NCBI RefSeq assembly: GCF_003319175.1
Contig: NZ_QOHK01000001.1
Location: 310,001 to 374,000 of the forward strand
Length of the DNA: 64,000 nt
Reading direction: 5' to 3'
From: Blastococcus sp. TF02-8
GTDB taxonomy: Bacteria > Actinomycetota > Actinomycetes > Mycobacteriales > Geodermatophilaceae
Shown here: positions 27,158 through 35,623 of the stretch, piece after piece
How the letters are laid out: each line of letters begins with the position of its first letter
How positions within the stretch are numbered: position 1 is the first letter of the stretch
Translations under genes and position numbers: made by a program
Notes under the pieces: model-generated
Told to the model about the DNA's origin: nothing
Databases searched by the model: none
The model's input: only the letters and a program-made list of their open reading frames with translations

Positions 27158-27179
27158 CGGTCGGCGGCGGTCAGGCCGG
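27150..27179. terminator. hairpin covering two convergent stop codons
   Basis: CCGGCTGAC (27150-27158) pairs with GTCAGGCCGG (27170-27179) with one bulged base. Both the GGDEF gene stop and the leftward lyase gene stop lie inside the stem, so it probably ends both transcripts. No T-run is present. Confidence 0.5.
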
Positions 27180-28007
27180 CTCGACGCCGAAGACGGTCGC
27201 GAGCCGCTCGATCTTCCGGGCGCGACCCAGCCGGGGCAGGTCGCTGCCGTCGCGGATCACCTGGCCGCGGGCGTCGAAGTCGGCGAGGAAGTCCCGTGCC
27301 CAGGCGACGTCGGACGGCGTCGGGCTGATCACCTCGTTGATCACCGGCAGCTGGTCCATGTCCAGGCACAGCTTCCCGGTGAGCCCGAGGGAGACGGTGA
27401 CGGCGGTCTGCTCGCGCAGCACCGGGTGGCTGCTGCTCACCGTCGGGCCGTCGATCGGCCCGGGCAGACCGCCGATCCGGCTGGCGACGACCAGCCGGGA
27501 CCGCGGGTAGGCCATGGCCAGGTCGTCGGCGCTGGTGCCGGTGTCCCGCCGGTAGTCGCCGCTGCCGAAGGCGAGCCGGAAGGCGCCGCGGGCGCGGGCG
27601 ATGTTGACCGACTCCTCGATGCCCAGGGCCGACTCCACCAGCGCCAGCACCGGAGTGGCCCCGCCGAGCCGGTCGAAGGTCTCGGTCACGTGCTCGGCGG
27701 CCTCGGTCTTGGCCAGCATCACACCGAGCAGCCCGGGCGATCCCGCCAGACCGGCGACGTCGTCGGCCCAGAACGGGCTGGCGTGGTCGTTGATCCGGAC
27801 CCACGCCGTCCTCTCGCCGTCGGCCAGCCAGCGCAGGACGCCCTCGCGGGCCTCGTCCTTGTGCGCCGGGTCGACGGCGTCCTCGATGTCCAGCACGACC
27901 TGGTCGGCCCGCGAGGAGTGCGCGACGTCGAACAGCTCGGTGCGCGCACCGTTGACCAGCAACCAGGACCGGGCGTCGTCGGGCCCGACCGTTCTCCTTC
28001 TCGCCAC
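27171..28007 (-). CDS. HpcH/HpaI aldolase / citrate-lyase-beta (CitE)-like protein
   Basis: The 278-residue TIM-barrel protein has the CitE motif VVLDIEDAVDPAHKDEAR near residue 40. VRINDH contributes the conserved Arg, and VLALVESALGI and FGSGDYRRDTG carry the metal-binding Glu and Asp. Family members are malyl-CoA, citramalyl-CoA or citryl lyases, or acyl-CoA thioesterases, in Mg-dependent C-C cleavage. No citrate lyase partner subunits are nearby, so a stand-alone CoA-ester lyase is likely. GTG 28007 follows GAGG. It runs in the same direction as the LLM gene, 107 bp behind it. Confidence 0.85.
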   Translation of the reverse strand: MARRRTVGPDDARSWLLVNGARTELFDVAHSSRADQVVLDIEDAVDPAHKDEAREGVLRWLADGERTAWVRINDHASPFWADDVAGLAGSPGLLGVMLAKTEAAEHVTETFDRLGGATPVLALVESALGIEESVNIARARGAFRLAFGSGDYRRDTGTSADDLAMAYPRSRLVVASRIGGLPGPIDGPTVSSSHPVLREQTAVTVSLGLTGKLCLDMDQLPVINEVISPTPSDVAWARDFLADFDARGQVIRDGSDLPRLGRARKIERLATVFGVEPA

Positions 28008-28114
28008 GGACCCATCCTCGCCCGGTTCGGCGCCCGGTGCCCGGAGGTCCGCCGTTCGCGGGCCGGGCCTTCCGGTCAGCGGGAGCGGCGGCCGCCGACC
28101 GGCCCCGCACCGGT

Positions 28115-29143
28115 TCAGGCGGCGGCGACCCGGGGCGCGACCTCGGTGCCCAGCAGCTCGATGCCGCGCAGCAGGTCCGCGTGCGCCAGCCGCGGGTTGG
28201 TCATCTGCAGCGACACCCGGTCCACCCCGCCCAGCTGGTCGGAGATCCGCACCAGCTTCTCCGCCACGGTCTCCGGGTCGCCCATGAAGAAGGCGCCGTC
28301 GGGGCCGCTGGTGGCGTCGAACTGCGCCCGGTCCGGGGCCGCGAAGCCGCGCTCGCGCGAGACCTTGGTGAACATCTCGTGCCAGCCGGGGTAGATCGTG
28401 TCGGCGGCCGCCTGCGTGCTCTCGGCGACGAAGCCGAACACGTGCAGGCCGACCTGGAGCAACTCCTTCGCGTGCCCGGCGTGCTCGCCGGCCCGGCGGT
28501 AGAGGTCGATCAGCGGCGCGAACTGGCGTGGCTGCCCGCCGATGATCGCCACCATGAGCGGCAGGCCGAGCAGGCCGGCCCGGGCGAAGGACTCCGGGGT
28601 GCCGCCCACGCCGACCCAGATCGGCAGCGGGTCCTGCAGGGGCCGCGGGTACACGCCCTGACCGGTGAGCGGCGGGCGGTGCCGCCCGGACCACGTCACG
28701 TGCTCGGACTCCCGGATGCGCAGCAGCAGGTCGAGCTTCTCGGCGAACAGCTCGTCGTAGTCGGCGAGGCTCAGGCCGAACAGCGGGAAGGCCTCGGTGA
28801 ACGACCCGCGGCCGACGACCAGGTCGATCCGGCCCCGGGAGATGAGGTCGAGGGTGGCGAACTGCTGGAAGACCCGCACCGGGTCCGCGGCGCTCAGCAC
28901 GGCGACGGCGCTGCCCAGCCTGATCCGCGAGGTGCGGGCGGCGGCCGCCGCGAGGATCACCGGCGGCGCGGAGTCGTAGTACTCGGGGCGGTGGTGCTCG
29001 CCGATGCCGAAGGAGTGCAGACCGACGCGGTCGGCGAGCTCGATCTCCTCCAGCAGGTCGGCCATGCGCTCCTCGGGGCCGATCAGGCGGCCCGAACCGG
29101 GGTCGGTCACGGCCGAGACGAAGCTGTCGACACCCAGATGCAT
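28115..29143 (-). CDS. LLM-class flavin-dependent oxidoreductase
   Basis: The 342-residue luciferase-like (PF00296) TIM-barrel protein starts MHLGVDSFVSAV. It contains ADRVGLHSFGIGEHHRPEYY, the EHH signature of bacterial luciferase-like oxidoreductases, and IDLVVGRGSF in the substrate/flavin pocket. It uses FMN or coenzyme F420 to oxidise an organic substrate; the cofactor cannot be decided from sequence alone. It is divergent from the CoA-transferase gene with 97 bp between the starts. Confidence 0.88.
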   Translation of the reverse strand: MHLGVDSFVSAVTDPGSGRLIGPEERMADLLEEIELADRVGLHSFGIGEHHRPEYYDSAPPVILAAAAARTSRIRLGSAVAVLSAADPVRVFQQFATLDLISRGRIDLVVGRGSFTEAFPLFGLSLADYDELFAEKLDLLLRIRESEHVTWSGRHRPPLTGQGVYPRPLQDPLPIWVGVGGTPESFARAGLLGLPLMVAIIGGQPRQFAPLIDLYRRAGEHAGHAKELLQVGLHVFGFVAESTQAAADTIYPGWHEMFTKVSRERGFAAPDRAQFDATSGPDGAFFMGDPETVAEKLVRISDQLGGVDRVSLQMTNPRLAHADLLRGIELLGTEVAPRVAAA

Positions 29144-29240
29144 GGCGCCCAGTCAATCAGCCGGCGCCGAGGGGCCGCACCCGCCGACGCAGGGCAGGAT
29201 CGGGGGGACCGCACCGACCCCCGCGAGGAGGACCAGCGCC

Positions 29241-30752
29241 ATGGCCCGGATCGACCACCCAGGCCTGGCCCGCAAGGTCGTCCCGGCGGACGCCGCCGCA
29301 GCCCTGATCGAGCCGGGCGACACCGTCGGCATGAGCGGGTTCACCGGCGCCGGCTACCCCAAGGCCGTTCCGGAGGCCCTGGCGCGCCGGATCAGCGGCG
29401 CGCACGCGGCCGGCGAGCCGTTCCGGGTCAACGTCTGGACCGGCGCCTCGACAGCTCCCGAGCTCGACGGCGTCCTCGCCGCGGCCGACGGCGTCGACCT
29501 GCGGTTGCCCTACCAGTCCGACCCGGTCACCCGCGCCAAGATCAACGCCGGCGAGATGGACTACCTCGACGTCCACCTCTCCCATGTCGCCCAGCTGGCC
29601 TGGGAGGGCTTCCTCGGCCCGCTGGACGTCGCCGTCGTCGAGGTCAGCGGGATCACCGCCGACGGCGACCTGGTCCCCTCCTCCTCGGTCGGCAACAACA
29701 AGACCTGGCTGGACCGCGCGGACCGCGTGGTCCTGGAGGTCAACTCGTGGCAGAGCCCCGACCTGGAGGGCATGCACGACATCTACTACGGCACGGCGCT
29801 GCCGCCGGATCGGCTGCCCATCCCGCTCACCCGCCCGGCCGACCGCATCGGCACCCCCTACCTGCGCTGCGCCCCCGAGAAGATCGTCGCCGTCGTCGAG
29901 ACCGCCGCTCCCGACCGCAACAGCCCGCTGGCCGTGCCGGACGAGACGTCCCGGCGCATCGCGGGGCACCTGGTCGAGTTCCTGGAGCACGAGGTCGAGC
30001 GGGGGCGGCTGCCGGCGACCCTGCTGCCGCTGCAGTCCGGCGTGGGGAACGTGGCCAACGCCGTCCTCGCGGGACTGGGCACCTCCCGCTTCGAGGGGCT
30101 GTCGGCCTACACCGAGGTCATCCAGGACGGCATGCTGGACCTGCTGCGCTCGGGCACGATGTCGGTGGCCTCGGCCACCGCGTTCGCGCTCGGACCGGAG
30201 GCGCAGGAGGAGTTCCTGCGCACCGCTCGGGAGTACCGCGACCGGATCGTGCTGCGCCCGCAGGAGATGAGCAACCACCCGGAACTCATCCGGAGGCTGG
30301 GCGTGCTCGCGATGAACGGGATGATCGAGGCCGACATCTACGGCAACGTGAACTCCACGCACCTGATGGGCAGCCGGATCCAGAACGGCATCGGCGGCTC
30401 CGGTGACTTCGCGCGGAACGCCTACCTGTCGTTCTTCCTCAGCCCGTCGACGGCCAAGGGCGGGGCGATCTCGAGCATCCTGCCGATGGTGTCGCACGTC
30501 GACCACACCGAGCACGACGTCCAGGTCCTGGTGACCGAGCAGGGGCTGGCCGACCTGCGGGGGCTCTCGCCCCGCCGGCGGGCCCGCGCGGTCATCGCCT
30601 CCTGCGCCCACCCGGACTACCGACCCCTGCTCGAGGACTACCTGGAGCGGGCCGACCGGGGCGCCTACGGCCGGCACACCCCGCACCTGCTCACCGAGGC
30701 GCTGAGCTGGCACATCCGGTTCCTGGAGACCGGCTCGATGCTGCCGCGCTGA
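29241..30752 (+). CDS. acetyl-CoA hydrolase/succinyl-CoA:acetate CoA-transferase family
   Basis: The 503-residue protein matches the Cat1/AarC/Ach1 family. TVGMSGFTGAGYPKAVPEAL near the N-terminus and AYTEVIQDGMLD with Glu292 (the residue that forms the glutamyl-CoA thioester, 294 in AarC) are present. IYGNVNSTHLMGSRIQNGIG and GGAISSILPMVSHVDHTEHD in the C-terminal half are also conserved. It should move CoA between succinyl-CoA and acetate, or hydrolyse acetyl-CoA. GAGGAG precedes ATG 29241. Confidence 0.93.
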   Translation: MARIDHPGLARKVVPADAAAALIEPGDTVGMSGFTGAGYPKAVPEALARRISGAHAAGEPFRVNVWTGASTAPELDGVLAAADGVDLRLPYQSDPVTRAKINAGEMDYLDVHLSHVAQLAWEGFLGPLDVAVVEVSGITADGDLVPSSSVGNNKTWLDRADRVVLEVNSWQSPDLEGMHDIYYGTALPPDRLPIPLTRPADRIGTPYLRCAPEKIVAVVETAAPDRNSPLAVPDETSRRIAGHLVEFLEHEVERGRLPATLLPLQSGVGNVANAVLAGLGTSRFEGLSAYTEVIQDGMLDLLRSGTMSVASATAFALGPEAQEEFLRTAREYRDRIVLRPQEMSNHPELIRRLGVLAMNGMIEADIYGNVNSTHLMGSRIQNGIGGSGDFARNAYLSFFLSPSTAKGGAISSILPMVSHVDHTEHDVQVLVTEQGLADLRGLSPRRRARAVIASCAHPDYRPLLEDYLERADRGAYGRHTPHLLTEALSWHIRFLETGSMLPR

Positions 30753-30853
30753 GTGGCGCCACCTCCCCCCTTGTGGGGATTCGCCCATGGCGGAACGACT
30801 GTTCGTCGGTTTCCACGGACAAGCCGGGGGGTCGGACTGCCGATTCAGGGCAC

Positions 30854-32488
30854 ATGGCAGCTCGGCTCGCAACGGTGCGGTCCTCGGCTCGACGTCAGGC
30901 CGCGACCGAGCAGAAGACGTCCCCCTGGTGGCGCGACGCGGTCGTCTACCAGGTCTACCTGCGCTCGTTCGCCGACGGGAACGGCGACGGCATCGGTGAC
31001 CTGGCCGGCCTGCGCGCCCGCCTGCCCTACCTGAACTGGCTGGGCGTCGACGCGCTGTGGATCAACCCGCACTACCCCTCCGGCGGCGCCGACGGCGGCT
31101 ACGACATCAGCGACTACCGCGCGGTGGACCCCGAGTACGGGGACGTCGCCGACCTCGAGGCGCTCGTCCAGGACGCCCGCTCCCTCGGCCTGCGGGTGCT
31201 GCTGGACATCGTCCCGAACCACACCTCCGACCAGCACCCGTGGTTCCAGGCCGCGCTGGCCGATCCGGACTCCCCCGAGGCCGCTCGCTACCACTTCGCG
31301 CCGCCGTCGGAGGAGCCACCGAACAACTGGCGCTCGCTGTTCGGCGGCCCGGCCTGGTCGCGGACGCCCGACGGCCGCTGGTACCTGCACCTGTTCGCTC
31401 CCGAGCAGCCCGACCTCAACTGGCGCGACCCGGCGGTCGCCGAGGACTTCGAGCGGACGCTGCGCTTCTGGCTGGACCGTGGGGTCGACGGCTTCCGCGT
31501 CGACGTCGCCTACGGGCTGTTCAAGGACGCCGGGCTGCGCGACAACCCGGGCGAGTACTCCCCCACCCTGTTCGGCCACGGCCCGGAGCAGGCCATGACG
31601 TGGAACCAGCCCGAGGTGCACGACGTGTGGCGCCGCTGGCGCTCCGTCTGCGACGAGTACCCGGACACGATGCTCGTCGGCGAGGTCTGCCTGGCCGACC
31701 CGCGGGAGATCGCGCTCTACTCGCGGCCCGACGAGATGCACCAGGCCTTCTCGTTCCGGCTGCTGAAGTCCGGCTGGTCGGCCGAGGCGTTCGCCGACGG
31801 TGTGCAGAGCGCGCTGGACGCGTTCGGCACGGTCGGCGCGCCGGTCTCGTGGGTGCTCGGCAACCACGACAAGGACCGGCAGGTCACCCGCTTCGGTGGT
31901 GGCGAGGTCGGCGACGCCCGGGCCCGCGCGGCCGCGCTGCTGAAGCTCGCCCTGCCGGGCTCGGCCTACATCTACGCCGGCGACGAGCTCGGCCTGCCCC
32001 AGGCGCACGTGCCCGACGAGCACAAGCGCGACCCGATCTTCTTCCGCAGCGGCGGGCAGCGCAGCGGTCGAGACGGCTGCCGCGTCCCGATGCCGTGGAA
32101 CGCCACGCCCGGTGTGGGCTTCTCCCCCCGCGGTTCGGCGCAGCCGTGGCTGCCGATCCCCGCCGAGTGGCGCCGGTACGCCGTCTCCCGGCAGGCCCGT
32201 GACGACCGCTCGATGCTGAACCTCTACCGGCAGGCGCTCGCCGTGCGGGCGGAGCACCCGGCGCTGGGCTCGGGCGTGGCGACCGTCAGCCGCCGCGGTG
32301 ACCTGCTCACCGTGCGGAGCACCGCCGAGGGACGCGCGGTGCGGTGCGTGATCAACATGGGCGAGCACACGGTGCTCGTGCGGACCGCGGGGACTCTGCT
32401 GCTGTGCTCGGCGCCGCAGGTGGCACACACGTCGCGGCGCACGCTGGCGCTGCCGCCGGACACCGCGGTCTGGATCGCCGAGGACTGA
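30854..32488 (+). CDS. GH13 alpha-glucosidase / oligo-1,6-glucosidase
   Basis: The 544-residue enzyme of glycoside hydrolase family 13 carries the catalytic set: nucleophile Asp217 in DGFRVDVAYG, acid/base Glu277 in VGEVCL and Asp339 in GNHDKDR. WWRDAVVYQVYLRSFADGNG near residue 25 is the usual alpha-glucosidase opening. The NPHYPSGGADGGYDISDY stretch suggests cleavage of short alpha-glucosides such as maltose, isomaltose or trehalose-like substrates. There is no signal peptide, so it acts in the cytoplasm. ATG 30854 is the likely start. A very strong terminator follows. Confidence 0.92.
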   Translation: MAARLATVRSSARRQAATEQKTSPWWRDAVVYQVYLRSFADGNGDGIGDLAGLRARLPYLNWLGVDALWINPHYPSGGADGGYDISDYRAVDPEYGDVADLEALVQDARSLGLRVLLDIVPNHTSDQHPWFQAALADPDSPEAARYHFAPPSEEPPNNWRSLFGGPAWSRTPDGRWYLHLFAPEQPDLNWRDPAVAEDFERTLRFWLDRGVDGFRVDVAYGLFKDAGLRDNPGEYSPTLFGHGPEQAMTWNQPEVHDVWRRWRSVCDEYPDTMLVGEVCLADPREIALYSRPDEMHQAFSFRLLKSGWSAEAFADGVQSALDAFGTVGAPVSWVLGNHDKDRQVTRFGGGEVGDARARAAALLKLALPGSAYIYAGDELGLPQAHVPDEHKRDPIFFRSGGQRSGRDGCRVPMPWNATPGVGFSPRGSAQPWLPIPAEWRRYAVSRQARDDRSMLNLYRQALAVRAEHPALGSGVATVSRRGDLLTVRSTAEGRAVRCVINMGEHTVLVRTAGTLLLCSAPQVAHTSRRTLALPPDTAVWIAED

Positions 32489-32511
32489 ACCGGGCGCGGG
32501 CGGACGCGAAC

Positions 32512-32543
32512 GGGGCGGGTGAGCCCTACGGCTCACCCGCCCC
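32512..32543. terminator. strong hairpin terminator
   Basis: GGGGCGGGTGAGCC (32512-32525) pairs perfectly with GGCTCACCCGCCCC (32530-32543) around a CTAC loop. The 14-bp stem lies between the convergent alpha-glucosidase and LAYTG mini-protein genes and is the strongest hairpin in the window. It lacks a T-run, as is common in actinobacteria. Confidence 0.8.
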
Positions 32544-32550
32544 GGGTGGT

Positions 32551-32706
32551 TCAGCCCTCGCTGCGAGGGACGATGCGCATGAGCGCGGTGCCGACGGCGA
32601 GCATCGCGAAGGCCGCGAGCGCCAGCCAGACGCTGCCGAAGCCCGTGTAGGCCAGAGCGCCACCGGTGCCACCGGCTGCCAGAGGGGCGGACGGGTTGTC
32701 GTACAT
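32551..32706 (-). CDS. 51-residue membrane peptide with LAYTG sortase-like signal
   Basis: The whole product is a Gly/Ala-rich N-terminus, LAYTG at 18-22, a hydrophobic stretch at about 24-42 and a positively charged end (RIVPR). That is the layout of a C-terminal sortase sorting signal, and LAxTG is the motif used by actinobacterial class E sortases. No N-terminal signal peptide and no other domain exist. GGAGGT precedes ATG 32706; the upstream glycosyltransferase stop TAA (32711-32709) falls between them, so the two are translationally coupled. I recall similar tiny proteins beside glycosyltransferases in other actinobacteria. Function unknown. Confidence 0.75.
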   Translation of the reverse strand: MYDNPSAPLAAGGTGGALAYTGFGSVWLALAAFAMLAVGTALMRIVPRSEG

Positions 32707-32708
32707 CG

Positions 32709-34052
32709 TTACCACCTCCTCTCGCGGTTCAGGGCGGCGTCCAGGTACGCCTTGGCGTGGACGGCCTGCAGGAAGAGGTCGTAGAGGAGCTCGTACATCA
32801 GCCCCGCGGCGAGCATCCGCTTCCACCCGCGGTACCGGACGGTGACCACGCGCTCGACGACGAAGAGCCCGGTGACGGCCAGCCAGAAGGGCTGGACGTG
32901 CAGCGCGCCCTCGGTGGCCAGCGAGATGCCGATGGAGCCCAGGTAGAGGAAGGTGACGAGCACCCCGAGCAGCGTGAGCAGCTGCCGGCCCCAGTACCGC
33001 CAGGTGATCCCCGTCAGGCCGTACTGGAAGCAGTTCTCGATGGCGCCGCGCTTCCAGCGCAGCCGCTGGTTCCACAGGTCCCGCCAGGTCGGCATGACCT
33101 CGGTCACCAGCGTGCACTCCATCGGGCTGAGCACGCGGTACCCCAGGTGGAGGATCGCGAAGGTGAGCTCGTTGTCCTCCGTCAGCACCGTCGTGTCGTA
33201 GATGCCGCCCTGGCCGTCGCCGGCCGGGAGGCGGCCCTCGAGGCGGGCGGCGGAGATCTCGCGCAGCGTCGCGGCCCGGAACATCGCCGCGGTGCCGGTG
33301 ACGACCAGGCACTTGCCCTTCAGCCGCCGGACGTCGCGGGCGTAGCGGGCGTACTCGTTGCGCTGGAGGTGCCCGACGAAGCCGCCACCCTCGTCGCCGC
33401 GGAACGTGCCGCCGACCGCGCCCATGCGGTCGTCGGCGAGCACGTGGCGGGCGGCGCCGGCGAGGAAGCCGGGGTCGAGCTGCGAGTCGGCGTCCTGGAC
33501 GAGGACCAGGTCGGAGTCGACGGCGTCCGGTCGCCCGCTCGACGCGGCACGGCGCTCGGCCAGGGTCCGGCGCAGCGCTGCACCGCGGCGCCCACCGGCG
33601 GGGTTCCGCCGTTCGGAGCCGGCGTAGGCCGAACCCACGGCGGCGGGTGCCGCGGACCGACGGTCGGCGCGGCGACGATCGGCGTCCCGGCGGTCACCGA
33701 CGGTCTGCCGGCGGAACCGCAGCCGCCACGCCTGGTTCAGCGCGCCGGCCTTCTTGTCCCGGTTGCCGACGGTCTCCAGCACCTCGGCGCCGGCGGCCAG
33801 CGCCCGGGCGACGGTGTCGTCGGTGCAGTTGTCGGCGACGACGACGACGCGCGACGGCGGCAGCGTCTGGCCGGCGAGGCCAGTGAGGGTGGCGGTGATG
33901 CGGTCGCCCTCGTCGTGCGCGGGCACCAGCACCGTGATGAGCGGCCGGCGGTCGGCCGGACCGCGGCGGTCATCGGCCCGCGGCGCCGTCGGAACCGGTG
34001 CCGCTCCTGCGGCGGGCCGGTCCAGGACGGCCGTGCGCGTGCTGTCGATCAT
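32709..34052 (-). CDS. processive family 2 glycosyltransferase (membrane)
   Basis: The 447-residue protein has a GT2 catalytic domain: ITVLVPAHDEGD, DAD at 187-189, TED at 291-293 and QRLRW at 329-333 (the QxxRW motif of processive enzymes). Two or more membrane segments follow QLLTLLGVLVTFLYLGSIGI. Such enzymes make or extrude polysaccharides such as hyaluronan-, chitin- or poly-GlcNAc-like chains; the sugar is unknown. Residues about 112-178 are an Arg-rich insertion not expected between KAGALNQA and the DxD motif. ATG 34052 is the start. It forms a two-gene operon with the LAYTG peptide. Confidence 0.85.
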   Translation of the reverse strand: MIDSTRTAVLDRPAAGAAPVPTAPRADDRRGPADRRPLITVLVPAHDEGDRITATLTGLAGQTLPPSRVVVVADNCTDDTVARALAAGAEVLETVGNRDKKAGALNQAWRLRFRRQTVGDRRDADRRRADRRSAAPAAVGSAYAGSERRNPAGGRRGAALRRTLAERRAASSGRPDAVDSDLVLVQDADSQLDPGFLAGAARHVLADDRMGAVGGTFRGDEGGGFVGHLQRNEYARYARDVRRLKGKCLVVTGTAAMFRAATLREISAARLEGRLPAGDGQGGIYDTTVLTEDNELTFAILHLGYRVLSPMECTLVTEVMPTWRDLWNQRLRWKRGAIENCFQYGLTGITWRYWGRQLLTLLGVLVTFLYLGSIGISLATEGALHVQPFWLAVTGLFVVERVVTVRYRGWKRMLAAGLMYELLYDLFLQAVHAKAYLDAALNRERRW

Positions 34053-34264
34053 GCGTGTTTCCCCCGTTGCTCAGCGATGACCGAGAGCCACCGCTTCCCC
34101 CAAGCAGCGTCCATGGTGGGCCCGTGTCGTGACCCTGTGTCGCGAAATGGGTCGATATCGCTCGCAAGGAGTACGGAGCGTGAGCGGACTGCGAGGATGT
34201 GACTGCGTTCCGTCATCGGCTGCGGGCGGAACCGGGCATCGCACGCGTTTGGGAGGATCGGCCC

Positions 34265-35470
34265 GTGCCGTCCGCTCCCCCGCTCCCGGCCCCGCCGCGG
34301 GCCGCCCGCACCGCCGTCGGCACCTGGTTCTTCCTCAACGCGGTGCTGTACACGAACCTGCTGCCGCGGCTGCCGGAGCTCAAGGACGCCCTGCAGCTGA
34401 GCAACGCCGCTCTCGGCACGGCCCTGGCGGCCGGTCCGCTCGGCGCGCTGACCGCCGCGCTCTGGTCCGCCCCGCTGATCCGGCGCCTCGGATCGGGGCG
34501 GGTCGCCGCCTACGGGCTGGTGGTGCTGGCCGCGGCCATGACCGCGGTGGCGGCGGTGCCCACGTGGCCGGCCCTGGCCGGCGTGCTCTTCCTGGCCGGC
34601 GCGGTGGACGCCCTGGTCGACGTCGCGCAGAACGCGCACGGGCTGCGGGTGGAGCGGCGCTACGGGCGGTCGATCTTCCACGCCTTCCACGGCCTCTGGA
34701 GCCTCGGCGCCGTCGCCGGCGCGCTCGTCGGCTCGGCTGCCGCCGGGCTGGCCGTGCCGCTGCCCTGGCACCTGGGCGCCGTCGGCGTGCTCGCCTCCCT
34801 CACCGCCGTGCTGGCGGCGCGGGCGATGCTGCCCGGGGCGGACGAGGACGATCGCGCGCCCGGGTCCGCCGGCGCGGGCGTGCCCCTGGTCCCGCGCTCG
34901 CGCACCGCACTGCTGCTCGGCGCCCTGGGGCTGCTGGCCGCTGCCGGGGTGTTCGTGGAGGACGCCGGCGCATCGTGGAGCGCGCTCTACCTGCGCGAGG
35001 ACCTCGATGCCGCGCCGGCGACGGCCGGGCTCGGTCTGGTCGCGCTCCAGACGACGATGACGCTGGGCCGGCTGACCGGCGACCGGGTGGTGGACCGCGT
35101 CGGCCAGCGCGCCGTGACCCGGTCCGGCGGCGTCCTGATCGCCGTGGGCATGGGGGCCGCCCTGGCCTTCCCCTCCGTGCCGGGAACCCTGGCCGGCTTC
35201 GCCCTGGCCGGGCTGGGGGCGGCGACCGTGGTTCCGGCGGCCTATGCCGCGGCCGACCGGCTGCCGGGGCTGCCGCCCGGTGCGGGGCTGTCGATGATCA
35301 ACTGGCTGCTGCGGGTCGGGCTGCTCGCGTCCCCGCCGCTGGTCGGGGTGGTCGCCGACGCCAGCGGCCTGCGCGTGGGGCTGCTGACCGTGGTCGCCGC
35401 CGGCGTGGTCATGGTCGTCGCGAGCGGTGCGCTGGCCGCCCGCAGCCGCCGCGCCGCCGCCGGTCGCTGA
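34265..35470 (+). CDS. MFS transporter, possible siderophore exporter
   Basis: The 401-residue carrier resembles the YbjJ-like MFS branch. DVAQNAHGLRVERRYGRS and IFHAFHGLWSLGAVAGAL in the first half are the characteristic stretch, and 12 hydrophobic segments are visible. GTG 34265 follows GGAGGAT at good spacing; an earlier GTG near 34199 would add 22 residues. It runs in the same direction as the siderophore operon, 153 bp ahead. The iron box lies between them, so it may be transcribed separately. Export of the siderophore is plausible but only from position. Confidence 0.82.
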   Translation: MPSAPPLPAPPRAARTAVGTWFFLNAVLYTNLLPRLPELKDALQLSNAALGTALAAGPLGALTAALWSAPLIRRLGSGRVAAYGLVVLAAAMTAVAAVPTWPALAGVLFLAGAVDALVDVAQNAHGLRVERRYGRSIFHAFHGLWSLGAVAGALVGSAAAGLAVPLPWHLGAVGVLASLTAVLAARAMLPGADEDDRAPGSAGAGVPLVPRSRTALLLGALGLLAAAGVFVEDAGASWSALYLREDLDAAPATAGLGLVALQTTMTLGRLTGDRVVDRVGQRAVTRSGGVLIAVGMGAALAFPSVPGTLAGFALAGLGAATVVPAAYAAADRLPGLPPGAGLSMINWLLRVGLLASPPLVGVVADASGLRVGLLTVVAAGVVMVVASGALAARSRRAAAGR

Positions 35471-35471
35471 C

Positions 35472-35506
35472 CCGCCCACGGGCATCCCGAGGGTGCCGTC
35501 GGGCGG
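35472..35506. terminator. weak hairpin after the MFS gene
   Basis: CCGCCC (35472-35477) pairs with GGGCGG (35501-35506), with an inner GGCA/TGCC stem after a 3x3 internal loop. It follows the MFS stop codon directly and would separate this gene from the iron-regulated operon. Confidence 0.4.
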
Positions 35507-35589
35507 CCTCGCCGCACCGCCGGCATCCTCTCGATCCCTCTCGCACACCCCCGGAGACGACGGCCCGGACGTGTGTAGTGTCCGCCTGG

Positions 35590-35608
35590 TTAGGTGAGGC
35601 TAACCTAC
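35590..35608 (+). promoter_or_regulatory. IdeR/DtxR iron box
   Basis: TTAGGTGAGGCTAACCTAC matches the IdeR/DtxR consensus (TTAGGTTAGGCTAACCTAA) at 17 of 19 positions and is itself a near-perfect inverted repeat. It lies 16-34 bp before the GTG start of the first siderophore gene. Binding of Fe-loaded IdeR would block transcription when iron is plentiful. Confidence 0.92.
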
Positions 35609-35623
35609 GTGAGAGGGCCATCC

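Noticed and set aside
32640-32706. Classical LPXTG-anchored surface protein
   Set aside because: The motif is LAYTG, there is no signal peptide and nothing lies before the signal, so it cannot be an ordinary wall-anchored protein.
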